A stretch of DNA of 64,000 nt. It comes from JACOND01 sp965202795 (GTDB taxonomy: Bacteria > Bdellovibrionota > Bdellovibrionia > Bdellovibrionales > UBA1609). The stretch is taken from NCBI GenBank assembly GCA_965202795.1, contig OZ241848.1, forward strand, positions 1,364,001-1,428,000. Direction: 5' to 3'. A program made the position numbers and the translations under genes. The stretch's first letter is position 1, and each line of letters starts with the position of its first letter. The notes beneath the pieces are model-generated. The model was not told the DNA's origin. It did not search any database and was given only the letters and a program-made list of their open reading frames with translations. This document shows positions 16,854-25,738 of the stretch, piece after piece.

Positions 16854-18724
16854 TTAAAGCGTTTTTGCCCCTTGGCTTTTTAGCGGGCGCGGATTTTGCG
16901 CCGGCTGAGATCCCTTACCAGGAGTGCACCTGGAGAAACAGGGAATACACCGAGCGGCTTGTCCGAAACAGCTCTGCCGACACAGCCGCCATCACAGAGG
17001 CCGGCTATTGCCCGGACTGCCTTTCCGCCGCCTCCGAAAACTCCGGCCAGCCAGCCCTCTTAGACCAGCTTGCTGACATTTCAGAGAGAGACTTGCCGCC
17101 GGAGTGCTTTTTTGCCTCCGCCGCGCGCTCCATTGAAAAACAGCCCTCTAAAATAGAGGATGAAGATGAGGAAGAATTTTTCTATAATTACTACCACTGC
17201 AATAAGCTGGAGGACAGTTACAGAAAAGCGGGCCTGCAGCCCGCCACAGACACAGCTGGAAGAAAAAGGGATTTATGGCCCAGGCCGCCATGCCTGAATG
17301 AGGATTACGCCCGGATGACTTTTGGGGCTTTTCATGCCATGGCCCGCTGCTTCGGGTTTTCTCCCGAGGAAAAAAAACGGATATTTGCCCTTTTGAACCA
17401 TGAATCCAAATTCATCCTCAATCAAAAAAGCGATACCGGCGCCCGCTGCTACGGCCAGCTGCTGTACAATACCGCCGTTGAAATCAGCAAAAGGATTTAT
17501 TTGAGCGGAAACCCGGAGCCTCACTGGAGGAGCCGCATTTACAATGAGGCCCTGGCCCGCTGCCCCAATCTCGCGGAGCGCGCCCGGCTCCCAGACTCCA
17601 TAAAGCCCAAACCGGGGGCGCGCAGAAAAGACAACGGCCATTTTGAAAAAAAAATCGGCAAAAGCCTCCCCATCACCTGCCGGCTGACCCATCATGCGCC
17701 CGCCTGTTTTTTTTACGCCATGTATAATATGCGAATTAACCTGAGGCAGATAGAGAGGACAATGGAGTCAAGCCTGGGGGAGCGCCGCCGCCAAAGCATG
17801 TCTCTTCCAAAAAGCCTGAAAGATCTTTTTAAAGACCCCATGCTTCCCGGCGAAACAGTCACAGTTGAGGCCAGGTTTGAAGACGGAACAAAAAAAACCT
17901 GGAAGGTCCGCGGCATTCATCACCTTTACAGCCTCCTGTATGATCCGGAGTCAGGGGAAAAGCGCCGGGAATACAAGCCGGAGGATTTAAAAATTGCGGG
18001 AGAGAAATCTTCTGAGGGCAGCCTGCCGGAGCATTTAAAGAGGCATTTAAAAACGCGGGTTCCGCTAAACCAGGCTTTGTCTGTAAAGGGGCATTTTACA
18101 GAAAATGGAAAGCGGGTTTACAGAGAATGGACTGCGCGGAGCCGCCGCCAGCTCTATGAGCTTCTGTATGATCCAAAGACCGGGAAAAAGCGCCGGGAAT
18201 ACAAGCCGGAGGATTTAACCATCGAAAGAACAGCTCTTTTTGATATAGATGAAAACACAAAGTGGGCGCTTTCCTATCAGGCCTATAACGGCGGGATCAC
18301 AGTGGTCAAGGACAGGCTGATGTCTTTTATTGAAGACAAAAAAGAATCCATCGCCATTGGAGATTTTTGCGATGGCGGAAACAACAGCTCTTCCAGGGAA
18401 TGCTCAGACAGGATGGGAAAGCTCAGAAAAAGGCTCCAGACAGGGAAGCCAGCCGCTTTTGATATGCCGGCGTTTCAGGGGACGCTGCCCACAAAGGAGG
18501 TTAGAGCCTTTTTGAGCCAAATCAAAAAACATGCGGATTACCTGAACAACGAGGGCAAAAACCCCTCAAACCCCCTGGAGGCGCATTTGATCCGGATGCA
18601 GGCGCCCGACCCCTATAAAAAAGACCTCCCAAAAATCAGCGGCGCGAAAAAACAGGAGATCAAAAGCTTTATTGAATCCATCAAAGGCAAATGCTACGAC
18701 AAAGCTCTGCTTTTAGATCTGTGA
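16817..18724 (+). CDS. Secreted lytic-transglycosylase-like protein with two inserted ~65-residue repeats
   Basis: The 635-residue protein begins with a signal-like segment (LIKAFLPLGFLAGADFAPA) and a Cys-rich region. At about residues 190-220 comes FALLNHESKFILNQKSDTG followed by ARCYGQL, resembling the Slt catalytic Glu region and the G-x-MQ turn. Near residue 480 is ALSYQAYNGG, resembling the AYNAG motif. Between these halves lie two related repeats at about 335-395 and 405-470, each starting SLP and ending with RREYKPEDL and a YDP-x-(S/T)G turn. Transglycosylase activity is inferred from motif order only. ATG 16817 overlaps the preceding gene by 37 nt, and the stop overlaps the GTG of the next gene, so all three look like one operon. 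Confidence 0.65.
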   Translation: MHRFQPGRKPRLIKAFLPLGFLAGADFAPAEIPYQECTWRNREYTERLVRNSSADTAAITEAGYCPDCLSAASENSGQPALLDQLADISERDLPPECFFASAARSIEKQPSKIEDEDEEEFFYNYYHCNKLEDSYRKAGLQPATDTAGRKRDLWPRPPCLNEDYARMTFGAFHAMARCFGFSPEEKKRIFALLNHESKFILNQKSDTGARCYGQLLYNTAVEISKRIYLSGNPEPHWRSRIYNEALARCPNLAERARLPDSIKPKPGARRKDNGHFEKKIGKSLPITCRLTHHAPACFFYAMYNMRINLRQIERTMESSLGERRRQSMSLPKSLKDLFKDPMLPGETVTVEARFEDGTKKTWKVRGIHHLYSLLYDPESGEKRREYKPEDLKIAGEKSSEGSLPEHLKRHLKTRVPLNQALSVKGHFTENGKRVYREWTARSRRQLYELLYDPKTGKKRREYKPEDLTIERTALFDIDENTKWALSYQAYNGGITVVKDRLMSFIEDKKESIAIGDFCDGGNNSSSRECSDRMGKLRKRLQTGKPAAFDMPAFQGTLPTKEVRAFLSQIKKHADYLNNEGKNPSNPLEAHLIRMQAPDPYKKDLPKISGAKKQEIKSFIESIKGKCYDKALLLDL

Positions 18725-20475
18725 AAGGGGATTTTCCGGCGCCGCGGGCGGCGGCTCTGGCAGCCCTGGCGGCGCTGACAGTTTTGGAGGCGGGATGCGC
18801 CAGGCGGCAGCCCTTAAAGCCGGCGCTTAAAAAATCAGAAACCTTTTTCAGCAGTCTGAAAAAGGAGCCTGAAAGCCTGCGCCCCATAAGAGGCCGGGAT
18901 TATTACTCCGCGGTTTTGCATCACCATGTCCTGGAATCTCTTTTGGCGCGGGATCTGGACACTTATGAGTGGCAGCCGGCGCTGGCCGAAAAATGGGAGA
19001 TCAAAGATGATGGCAAAACCCTTGTTTTTCATCTCCGCAAAAATCTCAAATGGTCTGACGGCCGGCCGCTGAGCGCGCGGGATGTCCAGTTCAGCTTTGA
19101 GGCTTATAAAAACCCGGAATACGGAGGCCTCCGAAAGCTTGCCCATTTTGAAGCCCTGGAATCGGCAAAAGCCATATCCGGCCGCGCCATTGCTTTCCGC
19201 CTTGGCCGGCCTTATTTTGGGAGCTTTCAGTCTATAGCGGAGGCAAAAATCATCCCCCGCCATATTTACCAAAATTCAACAGGGAGCGGGCTTTCCAAAA
19301 CAGTCATAGGATCCGGCCCTTACAAAATGGCCGGCTATATCCGCGGCAAAATGATCATCCTCACTCAAAATCCGCTTTGGGCGGGGCGGCGGCTTCCCCA
19401 CAACCGCGGAAAATGGAATTTTAAGAATATTGTGTTTCGCTTTGTCCCCTCAAGCTCTGACATCCTGCTTGGCCTGCAAAAAGGGGATCTGGATTTTGGC
19501 TTTATAACCCCTGAAGGCTTTTACGGGGATTCTTATAAAGAGGGCTTTGGCCGGAAACATTTCAAAAATTCCAGCCAACAACCGTCTGGCGGGAAAGCCG
19601 CCGCGCCGCCGCCGGAAAGCAAATGGAGCAAAGCTTCTGCCGGATCCCGGCCCAAAACCCAGCGTTTCAGAAAAATCAAAACCGCAAACAAAGAGGCCCG
19701 GCCCATAAGCTTTATCGGCTTGAATCTGAAAAACCCCCTGTTTCAGGATCGAAGATCAAGGGCCGCGCTCTCGCATCTGATGAACAGGGATCTGATGAGC
19801 AAAAAGCTGGCCTTTGGCCAGCTGCTGCCGGCGGCGGGGCCATGGCAGTTTTGGAGCTTTTTTGCCGATGCGTCTGTCCGGCCTTTGGCCTTTGATCCGG
19901 AAAAAGCCGCAAAGCTTTTGCGGGCCGCCGGCTGGAGGGACAAAAACAGGGACGGCGTTTTGGAAAAATCCATTAAGGGCCGGGAGGCAAAGTTTTCGTG
20001 GACAGCGCTGTTTTCCTCCGCAGAAATGGAAAAATTTTTGACTTTTTATCAGGAGGATCTGAAAAAAGCGGGGATTGAAATGAAATTAAAGCGGCTGGAC
20101 ATGCCCTCTTTGATCCGCGCCGCGGACAGCGGGAGCTTTGAGGCCGCGGCCTGGATCCGCTCCATAAGGGCCATAGACTTTGATCCAAAGCCCTTTTGGC
20201 ATTCAGAAAGCGCCCGCCCCGGCGGATATAATTTCATTGGCTATTCAAACCCCAAAGCGGATGAGCTGATTGAACGCGGCCGGGGCGAGCTTGACAGATC
20301 AAAAAGGGCAAAAATTTTCCGCCGGCTGTATCGGGTGATTGCTGAGGACATCCCCTGTGTGTTTATGTTTCACAGCCCGCGCCGGTTTTACGGCCTCAGC
20401 CGCAGGATCCATATTCCAAAGCCCTCCTTTAATTATGGAATCGGCCAGGAATACTGGCGCTTCCGCCAGCCTTAA
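18721..20475 (+). CDS. Oligopeptide/dipeptide ABC transporter substrate-binding lipoprotein (SBP_bac_5)
   Basis: A 584-residue periplasmic binding protein. The signal peptide ends in the lipobox LEAGC at about residue 25. Family motifs include YSAVLHHHVLESLLARDLD, ALAEKWEIKDDGKTLVFHLR and LKWSDGRPLSARDVQFSFEA, then GSGPYKM. The C-terminal lobe has AKLLRAAGWRDKNRDGVLE and IGYSNPKADELIERGR. The GTG at 18721 overlaps the previous stop as GTGA, typical of coupled translation; an ATG at 18691 in frame would spoil the signal peptide. No permease or ATPase gene follows; the next gene is convergent and overlaps by 4 nt, so the transporter partners must lie elsewhere. Confidence 0.85.
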   Translation: MKGDFPAPRAAALAALAALTVLEAGCARRQPLKPALKKSETFFSSLKKEPESLRPIRGRDYYSAVLHHHVLESLLARDLDTYEWQPALAEKWEIKDDGKTLVFHLRKNLKWSDGRPLSARDVQFSFEAYKNPEYGGLRKLAHFEALESAKAISGRAIAFRLGRPYFGSFQSIAEAKIIPRHIYQNSTGSGLSKTVIGSGPYKMAGYIRGKMIILTQNPLWAGRRLPHNRGKWNFKNIVFRFVPSSSDILLGLQKGDLDFGFITPEGFYGDSYKEGFGRKHFKNSSQQPSGGKAAAPPPESKWSKASAGSRPKTQRFRKIKTANKEARPISFIGLNLKNPLFQDRRSRAALSHLMNRDLMSKKLAFGQLLPAAGPWQFWSFFADASVRPLAFDPEKAAKLLRAAGWRDKNRDGVLEKSIKGREAKFSWTALFSSAEMEKFLTFYQEDLKKAGIEMKLKRLDMPSLIRAADSGSFEAAAWIRSIRAIDFDPKPFWHSESARPGGYNFIGYSNPKADELIERGRGELDRSKRAKIFRRLYRVIAEDIPCVFMFHSPRRFYGLSRRIHIPKPSFNYGIGQEYWRFRQP

Positions 20476-21191
20476 AGGCGGAATTTAAACAGGGCGCGCA
20501 AAAAAACAGCGCCGTCTTTGAGGGGGGAAAGCTTTGACCGGCCCAGTCTTTTTCTGTATCTGATGTCCGCTGAGCGAAAGGGGGTTTTTTCCCGAAGGCA
20601 ATGGGAGGTAAAAGCCAGAGAAAAGCTCAAGTCATCGGGAAAATCCATGACTGCTGAAAGCAGGGCCTGCTTTTGAAAAAGCCGAAAGCCGCTGCAGGGG
20701 TCTGGAGCGCGGTCTAAAAAGCAGACCAGAAACACCATCTGATACAGCCGGCTCCCGATTCGCCTGATCACTGGCATGGCGCTTTGGCTGTGAAGGCGGT
20801 TTCCCCACACAGCCAAAACTCCGCTGCCCGGCGCCGCGGCGGCGGCTAAAATCTTCAGATCTTCCGGCTCGCAGGCGCCGTCCAAATCACAAAAGGCCAT
20901 CCAGCTTCCTTTAGCCTCCTGAATTCCTGTTTTTATGGCGGCGCCATAGCCCCGGCGGCGCGGGTGGGAGACAATTTTGATTTGCCCCTTAAAGATTTCA
21001 AGAGCCGCCTTTGATGAGTCTGTGGAGCCGTCATCAACGGCGATGATTTCCAGGCCGGGAAATGTTTTTCCGCATTCAATGGCTTTGGGGATGACTTCCA
21101 GGATGGCCTCTTCCTCGTTGTGGCAGGGCAAAATCAAGCTGATGCGGGAGGCTCCCCCCGCCCCGCCTGAGGGGCGATCGGCTTTCGTCAT
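20472..21191 (-). CDS. Family 2 glycosyltransferase (dolichol-phosphate-mannose-synthase-like)
   Basis: A 239-residue GT-A enzyme likely to move a sugar from a nucleotide or lipid carrier at the cytosolic face of the membrane. It shows SLILPCHNEEEAILEVIPKA, the VDDGSTDSS nucleotide site, GYGAAIKTGIQEAKG and the metal-site region CDLDGACEPEDL. It lacks the C-terminal membrane segments of some relatives. Its ATG overlaps the stop of the NtrC-type gene as ATGA, so it is probably the last gene of that minus-strand unit. The acceptor is unknown. Confidence 0.85.
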   Translation of the reverse strand: MTKADRPSGGAGGASRISLILPCHNEEEAILEVIPKAIECGKTFPGLEIIAVDDGSTDSSKAALEIFKGQIKIVSHPRRRGYGAAIKTGIQEAKGSWMAFCDLDGACEPEDLKILAAAAAPGSGVLAVWGNRLHSQSAMPVIRRIGSRLYQMVFLVCFLDRAPDPCSGFRLFQKQALLSAVMDFPDDLSFSLAFTSHCLREKTPFRSADIRYRKRLGRSKLSPLKDGAVFLRALFKFRL

Positions 21192-22606
21192 GACTCAAGG
21201 GGAGGGCGCGAATCTGAAATATCCGGGGGAGGCTTCCTCAGGCCCTTTTTTTTGAGCTTTTCGATAAGAGTCGTGCGGTTGAGGCTCAGCAGCCCGGCGG
21301 CCCGCCTCCGGTTCCAGTTTGTTTTTTTGAGGGCTTTCAAAATGATTGCGTCCTCATAAGCGCCCACCGCGCTGTTGAAATCCATTCCGCCGGCTGGCAT
21401 CTCTATGGCCTCAAAGCGGCTGGATCTGTCCTCCGGCTTTTTGTATTTGTCAGGCAGATCCCGCAGCTGAATAAGGCCTGAGCCTTTAAGAACAGAAAGC
21501 CTCTCAATCAGGTTTTCCAGCTCCCGGATATTTCCAGGCCATTGATGCCCGCAAAGGGCGCTCATGGCCTCAGGGGAAAGCCCTTCAATCCCGGAAGAAT
21601 GGCTTTTGTTAAAAAAATCAATAAAATGCCTGATCAAAAGGGGAATGTCAGAGCGCCGCTCCCTCAAAGGGGGGACAAAAAGCGGAATAATATTTAAGCG
21701 GTAGAATAAATCCTTCCGAAACCGGCCCTGCTCCACAGCTTTTTCCAGGTCAATATTGGTGGCGGCGACAATCCGCGCGCGGGCCGCAATGGCCTCAGTC
21801 CCTCCGACAGGGCGAAACTCCCTTTCCTGCAAAACCCTGAGGAGCTTCACCTGAAGGCTCAAATCCATGGCGCCGATCTCATCCAAAAAAAGCGTCCCAT
21901 CCTCCGCCGCCTGAAAACACCCCTTTTGATTTCTGATGGCTCCGGTAAAAGACCCCTTGATATGGCCAAAAAACTCGCTCTCTAAAAGCTCTTTGGGGAT
22001 GGCGCCGCAGTTGACGCTTATAAAAGGGCGGGCGCTTTCCGCCGCGCAGTGGATGGATCGGGCCACCAGCTCCTTTCCCGTCCCGCTTTCCCCTGTGATC
22101 AAAAGATTGGAGCGGCTTTTTGCCACTTTGCGCATGATCTCCGTCAGCCGGCTGATCCCCCCGCTTTTGCCTATGATCCGGCTGAAGTGAAACTGCCGCT
22201 TGAGGTTTTCCCTGAGGTTTTGGTTTTGCTCCAAAATTTCCTTTTGCCTTAAAACCTCGCTGATCAGCCGGAAAAGCGCCTCAGGCTCAAACGGCTTGGG
22301 CATAAAATGAAAAACCCCCTTTTTAAGGCTCTCAATAATTGTGACATTGATTGAGCTGGCGCCTGTGATGAGTATGGACTGAAGTCCTGGACGGATTTGT
22401 TTCAGCCGCGCGATCAAATCCGCGCCCGATCCATCGCCCAAGTTTAAATCCACTATGGCCAAGTCAAATTTTAAGGAGGGGCTGAGCCGAAGGCTCTCCC
22501 CGCAGCTGCCGGCGCCTTCAGACTGAAATCCTCTGGCCTCCAAAAGCTTTTTCAGGGACTGCCGGCAGGCCGGATCATCATCAATAATTAAAACGCGCCT
22601 TTCCAT
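21188..22606 (-). CDS. Sigma54-dependent NtrC-family response regulator
   Basis: A 472-residue activator with three domains. The receiver (1-120) has acidic pocket residues 9-11, phospho-acceptor Asp53 in AIVDLNLGDG, and Lys104 in FMPKPFEP. The AAA+ domain (about 140-370) has Walker A GESGTGKE at 172-179, the sigma54-contact loop GSFTGA at 218-223, Walker B LFLDEIG at 239-245 and arginine-finger region FRKDLFYRLN. The C-terminal Fis-type helix-turn-helix is NWNRRRAAGLLSLNRTTLIE. ATG 22606 starts right at the conserved MERRVLIIDDD; the open frame extends upstream but without similarity. The sensor upstream on the same strand is its likely partner. No target sigma54 promoter was identified. Confidence 0.92.
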   Translation of the reverse strand: MERRVLIIDDDPACRQSLKKLLEARGFQSEGAGSCGESLRLSPSLKFDLAIVDLNLGDGSGADLIARLKQIRPGLQSILITGASSINVTIIESLKKGVFHFMPKPFEPEALFRLISEVLRQKEILEQNQNLRENLKRQFHFSRIIGKSGGISRLTEIMRKVAKSRSNLLITGESGTGKELVARSIHCAAESARPFISVNCGAIPKELLESEFFGHIKGSFTGAIRNQKGCFQAAEDGTLFLDEIGAMDLSLQVKLLRVLQEREFRPVGGTEAIAARARIVAATNIDLEKAVEQGRFRKDLFYRLNIIPLFVPPLRERRSDIPLLIRHFIDFFNKSHSSGIEGLSPEAMSALCGHQWPGNIRELENLIERLSVLKGSGLIQLRDLPDKYKKPEDRSSRFEAIEMPAGGMDFNSAVGAYEDAIILKALKKTNWNRRRAAGLLSLNRTTLIEKLKKKGLRKPPPDISDSRPPLES

Positions 22607-22902
22607 GCGGCTGGCTCCAAAGGCTTTTTCCGATTGTTTTTTCCGAAAAGCCCTGTCCAAACATTTTTCTCCGAAACCATCCTGAGGGCTGGAGCATGCG
22701 GCTGCGGCCGCCATCTCATCCAGAATACAGGATTTTTTGAAAGCCGGCCCCGGCTTTCTGAAAAACTGGACGAAATATTGCTTTGCCTCCAGCGGAAAGC
22801 CCCTGACCGCGGCGGCGGGGGCTGAAAACGAGCGGCCCGCTAAAAAAACTCCATTTTGATGAAAGCGGCCTCAAACAGAATCCCCTGCAAACCGCGCTCC
22901 CT
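22607..22902 (-). other. Gap between kinase and regulator with possible HATPase remnant
   Basis: On the minus strand, a frame different from the kinase reads RGQGLSAGGKAIFRPVFQKA at 22811-22750, resembling the DxGxGL and IFxPF boxes of histidine-kinase ATPase domains. The stretch is too short for a full domain, so a deletion plus frameshift is the simplest reading. No other gene is seen. Confidence 0.35.
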
Positions 22903-24096
22903 TTAATCAGGGGCGGCGCCTGATATTTCCCCGCCATCCAAAGGCTCCGCGCCTCTGGAGGCCTCAAGAAGGCCGCTTACAATAGACTGGCACTGGCCCA
23001 AGGCCTGTTTGATTCCGCTGAGGCTTTCCCTCATCCGGCGCGCTTGTTTGCTGGGGCGGCCTCCCGGCCGCTCTCCGAATCCGCCCTCCAGGCCCGCCTC
23101 CAAGCCGGTTTCAATGACATGCATCATGGTTTTGGCGCTTGCGAGCGGGCTGTTCAGCTCATGCGCCAGGCTTCCCTTGATAAAGCCCAGCTCTCTTTCC
23201 CTTGCCTGCCGCGAAAGGGCCTCCTCCATTTCCGTCTGCTTTGAAATATCCTCCACAAGAAGCAGCTTTAAGGGGAGCCTTTCGTTTTTAAGGACAATGG
23301 CCTGAACAGAAACCCTCCAGCAAAGCAGCCTCCCGCGGAGATGGCGGCGGATAAGCCAGGAATCTCTGAAAGGCCCGCCAAGGCGCCCGCTTTCAGGGGC
23401 TTTGCCATCTGGGGGCCGGCCCTCATCAGGGGGTTTGTCAAGGGGAAAGGGGAATATCCCCAAAGCGCTCTCTCCAAAGATCTCCCCTTTTGATTTTCGC
23501 GCCAGCCGGGCAAAAGAGCGGTTGGCCCGCAGCGCCTTAAACTGCCTGTCAGTGATGCAGAGCGGCTGATGGAAAGAGTCAAAGACAGCCTCCCAGTGGG
23601 TTTTTTGGGCCTCCAGGTTTTGCCGGCGCGCCGCAAAGCGCATGGCCGCAGCCGCGCAGAGGCTGATTTTTTGCAGAAGCCTTTTGTTGGCCGCGGAGAT
23701 TTTTTGGGAGGAAAAAAACACCAGCCGCCCAAAGCTCTCGCCTTTAAAGGAGGCGGGGCAGACAAGCTTGTGGGGAAACGGGCCGGCTTTCAGGGGGTTT
23801 TCCTCTGCCGGGGAACCCTTGAGAAGGGCGCCCTCCGCCTGAAAAGCCTCCCTGAAAAGACCCTCCCCCCCCTCCCATTCAATGGCCTGGACCCCGCAAA
23901 GATCTAAAAACCGCTTTCCCTTTAATAAGGACAAGTCCCGAGTCTCTGAAAACTGATGAATCAAAAGCAGAGCCTCAGAGAGTTTTTTGTTTCGCCAGCG
24001 GCGGGCGGCAGCGGCCTCCGGCGGGGAGGCGCGCCGGATTCTGCCCTGTCCGGCTCTGCCGCGCTGGTTTTTCCCTGCCGCCATTTTGCTCTTCAT
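22903..24096 (-). CDS. Sensor histidine kinase lacking its catalytic ATPase domain
   Basis: The 397-residue protein has a GAF-like region (about 40-155), a PAS-like region (about 168-285) and a HisKA dimerisation helix with the phospho-acceptor His312 in SLAHELNSPLASAKTMM. It stops about 85 residues later, before any N, G1, F or G2 box. An insertion at about 332-352 (GLEGGFGERPGGRPSKQARR) coincides with a copy of the interspersed palindromic repeat and disrupts the second HisKA helix. A remnant resembling G1/F-box sequence lies in another frame at 22716-22811. It has no membrane segment. It could be a phosphotransfer partner needing another kinase, or a decaying gene. The NtrC regulator lies downstream on the same strand. 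Confidence 0.75.
   Translation of the reverse strand: MKSKMAAGKNQRGRAGQGRIRRASPPEAAAARRWRNKKLSEALLLIHQFSETRDLSLLKGKRFLDLCGVQAIEWEGGEGLFREAFQAEGALLKGSPAEENPLKAGPFPHKLVCPASFKGESFGRLVFFSSQKISAANKRLLQKISLCAAAAMRFAARRQNLEAQKTHWEAVFDSFHQPLCITDRQFKALRANRSFARLARKSKGEIFGESALGIFPFPLDKPPDEGRPPDGKAPESGRLGGPFRDSWLIRRHLRGRLLCWRVSVQAIVLKNERLPLKLLLVEDISKQTEMEEALSRQARERELGFIKGSLAHELNSPLASAKTMMHVIETGLEAGLEGGFGERPGGRPSKQARRMRESLSGIKQALGQCQSIVSGLLEASRGAEPLDGGEISGAAPD
23040..23082 (+). repeat. Interspersed palindromic repeat core inside the kinase gene
   Basis: TTGTTTGCTGGGGCGGCCTC followed by CCGGCCGCTCTCCG, matching the core of the interspersed family. It lies in frame in the kinase gene, antisense to its coding strand. 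Confidence 0.65.
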
Positions 24097-24484
24097 GGCT
24101 TTAGAATAGCCCGCCGCCCTGTTTTTCTAAACAGCTGGCCGCCGGGGGCGGGCGCTATCCTGACCAAAGGCGGGGTTTCCGCCGCGCGCGCGGCGCCCCG
24201 AAAGGCAAAACAAATGCCCCCTGGATGATCTTGCCGCCCCCCGGCGATTCGCAGGCGCCCCTCTGGACAAGCCGGCCGCTCCCGCAATGGCCCGGGAGCG
24301 GCCGGCAGGCCCTCCATTGAAACAGACACTCAAGCGCTTTTAAATCCTAAAGGATTTTCGGACAATGCAGGCAAATTGAGGCATAATCAAAAGCAGCTGG
24401 ACAGGCTCAGGCCGCGGCTGCGGATCAGGCGCCTGCCGGCGCCGCCAAAGGCCAGACAGGCGCGCGCGGGCTGGGGGGAGAGGC
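24097..24484. other. Intergenic region between divergent kinase and bolA
   Basis: No gene seen. A GC-rich inverted sequence lies at 24265-24305 (GGCCGCTCCCG and CGGGAGCGGCC). A possible bolA promoter is listed separately. Confidence 0.45.
24359..24387 (+). promoter_or_regulatory. Possible bolA promoter
   Basis: CGGACA at 24359-24364, a 17-bp spacer and CATAAT at 24382-24387, about 98 nt before the bolA start. The -35 is a weak match. Confidence 0.3.
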
Positions 24485-24808
24485 ATGACAGTTCAAAGCC
24501 TTTTGGAGCAAAAACTCACAGACGGGCTTCAGCCCGCTCATCTCCAGGTGATTAACGAAAGCCCTCAGCACAATGTCCCGGAAGGGGCTGAAAGCCATTT
24601 TCGGGCCATTATTGTCTCCAAGAGATTTCAGGGCCTTGCGGCTGTGAAAAGGCATCAGCTGGTCCACTCCCTTATCAGCTTGGAGCTGAAAGATCGGATT
24701 CACGCCTTTTCCCAGCGGACATTCACCCCTGAGGAATGGCAGCGCCGCGGCGGCAGCCTTCCCTCATCCCCGCCCTGCGCCAAAAAGCCCCCCGCGCCCC
24801 CGTCATAA
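24485..24808 (+). CDS. bolA: BolA family protein
   Basis: A 107-residue protein of the BolA family, whose members bind monothiol glutaredoxins and [2Fe-2S] clusters and in some bacteria regulate transcription and morphology. The family core is present: VINESPQHNVPEGAESHFRA, then VSKRFQGLAAVKRHQLVHSL and IHAFSQRTFTPEEW. The usual conserved His residues of the HNVP and RHQLV motifs are kept. AGAGG stands 4 nt before the ATG. It is monocistronic in this window; no glutaredoxin gene is adjacent. Confidence 0.88.
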   Translation: MTVQSLLEQKLTDGLQPAHLQVINESPQHNVPEGAESHFRAIIVSKRFQGLAAVKRHQLVHSLISLELKDRIHAFSQRTFTPEEWQRRGGSLPSSPPCAKKPPAPPS

Positions 24809-25205
24809 AATCCAGCGGCGGAGATGTTTTCCCCTTCTGAGGGCAGGCTCTAAGGCCATTTAAGGCATAATGAGGGCAAAAGCCTGGAAAAAACCTTCAA
24901 AAATCTCCCGGCGCTGGCGGATTCAAGGCTTTAGAGCGCCAAAACACAGCCCAAGGTCCTGATTCATGCCGCAGCGCCTTATCCTCCCGGGCGCGGATGG
25001 CTTCCGCCGGGGCGCCTCTTAAAATCCCTCTAAAGTATTGTATTTACAGGTTTTTTTTTAAACACCCGCCCCGCTCCCAGCGGGCGGCGCAAAGCCTGCC
25101 GGCGCCGCAGAGGAAAAAACCAAAAAAAATATTTTTTTTGATTTGAAAAGCAAAATTATTTTTGATTATTCTTAAGTATAGTAAAAAACACAGGAGGTGC
25201 TCGAT
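24809..25205. other. Intergenic region upstream of the H1-SWIB gene
   Basis: No gene seen. The last 140 nt are very AT-rich with long T runs and a possible -10 TATAGT at 25177-25182; no matching -35 at normal spacing was found. Confidence 0.4.
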
Positions 25206-25721
25206 ATGCCTAGAAAAAAAACAACCAAAAAGAAAAAAACTGTCAGAAAAAAAGCTGGCAGAAAGAAAAAAGCTGTTAAAAAGACAAAAAACGGCAGGAC
25301 AAAAGCCGGCAGAAAAAAAGCCGGCAGAAAGAAAGCCGTCAGAAAGAAAAAAACTGTCAGGAGAAAAAAAGCCGGCAGAAAAAAAGCCGTCAAGAAAAAA
25401 ACTGTCAGAAAGAAAAAAGCCGGCAGAAAGAAAAAAGCTGTCAAAAAGAAGGGCCGGAAGAAGAGAAAGCCAAACCCGGCTTTCATGAGGAGCTTTAAGG
25501 CCTCGCCTGTTCTTCAGGCGATTGTTGGCTCCGCCACAATTTCCCGCCCTCATGCGACCAAGAAAATCTGGGATTACATCAAAAAGCATGATTTGCAGGA
25601 TGCCAGAAAGCGCCGTCAGATCAATGTCGGCGGCACAAAGCTTGGAAAAATGTTTCCAGGCAAAAGGCACATCACTATGTTTGAGCTGCCGAAGGGCCTC
25701 GGCAGGCACTTGAAAGACTAA
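25206..25721 (+). CDS. Histone-H1-like basic tail fused to a SWIB domain
   Basis: The 171-residue protein is two-part. Residues 1-85 are almost only Lys, Ala, Arg and Gly in repeats such as KKAGRKKAV, like bacterial histone-H1-like (Hc1/Hc2-type) nucleoid proteins. Residues about 90-171 form a SWIB/MDM2-type domain (FKASPVLQAIVGSATISRPH, KKIWDYIKKHDLQD, MFELPKGLGRHLK). The tail should bind DNA nonspecifically; the SWIB part may be a protein contact module. AGGAGGT is 9 nt before ATG 25206; a GTG at 25197 overlaps it and is less likely. A hairpin terminator follows. Similar fusions are known in chlamydiae and some predatory or host-associated bacteria. Confidence 0.85.
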   Translation: MPRKKTTKKKKTVRKKAGRKKKAVKKTKNGRTKAGRKKAGRKKAVRKKKTVRRKKAGRKKAVKKKTVRKKKAGRKKKAVKKKGRKKRKPNPAFMRSFKASPVLQAIVGSATISRPHATKKIWDYIKKHDLQDARKRRQINVGGTKLGKMFPGKRHITMFELPKGLGRHLKD

Positions 25722-25738
25722 TCCCTGTCATCGGCCTG

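Noticed and set aside
25172..25709. Minus-strand hydrophobic multi-Phe ORFs suggesting a membrane protein
   Set aside because: Antisense of the Lys-rich tail of the H1-SWIB protein; Lys codons read backwards as Phe and Leu.
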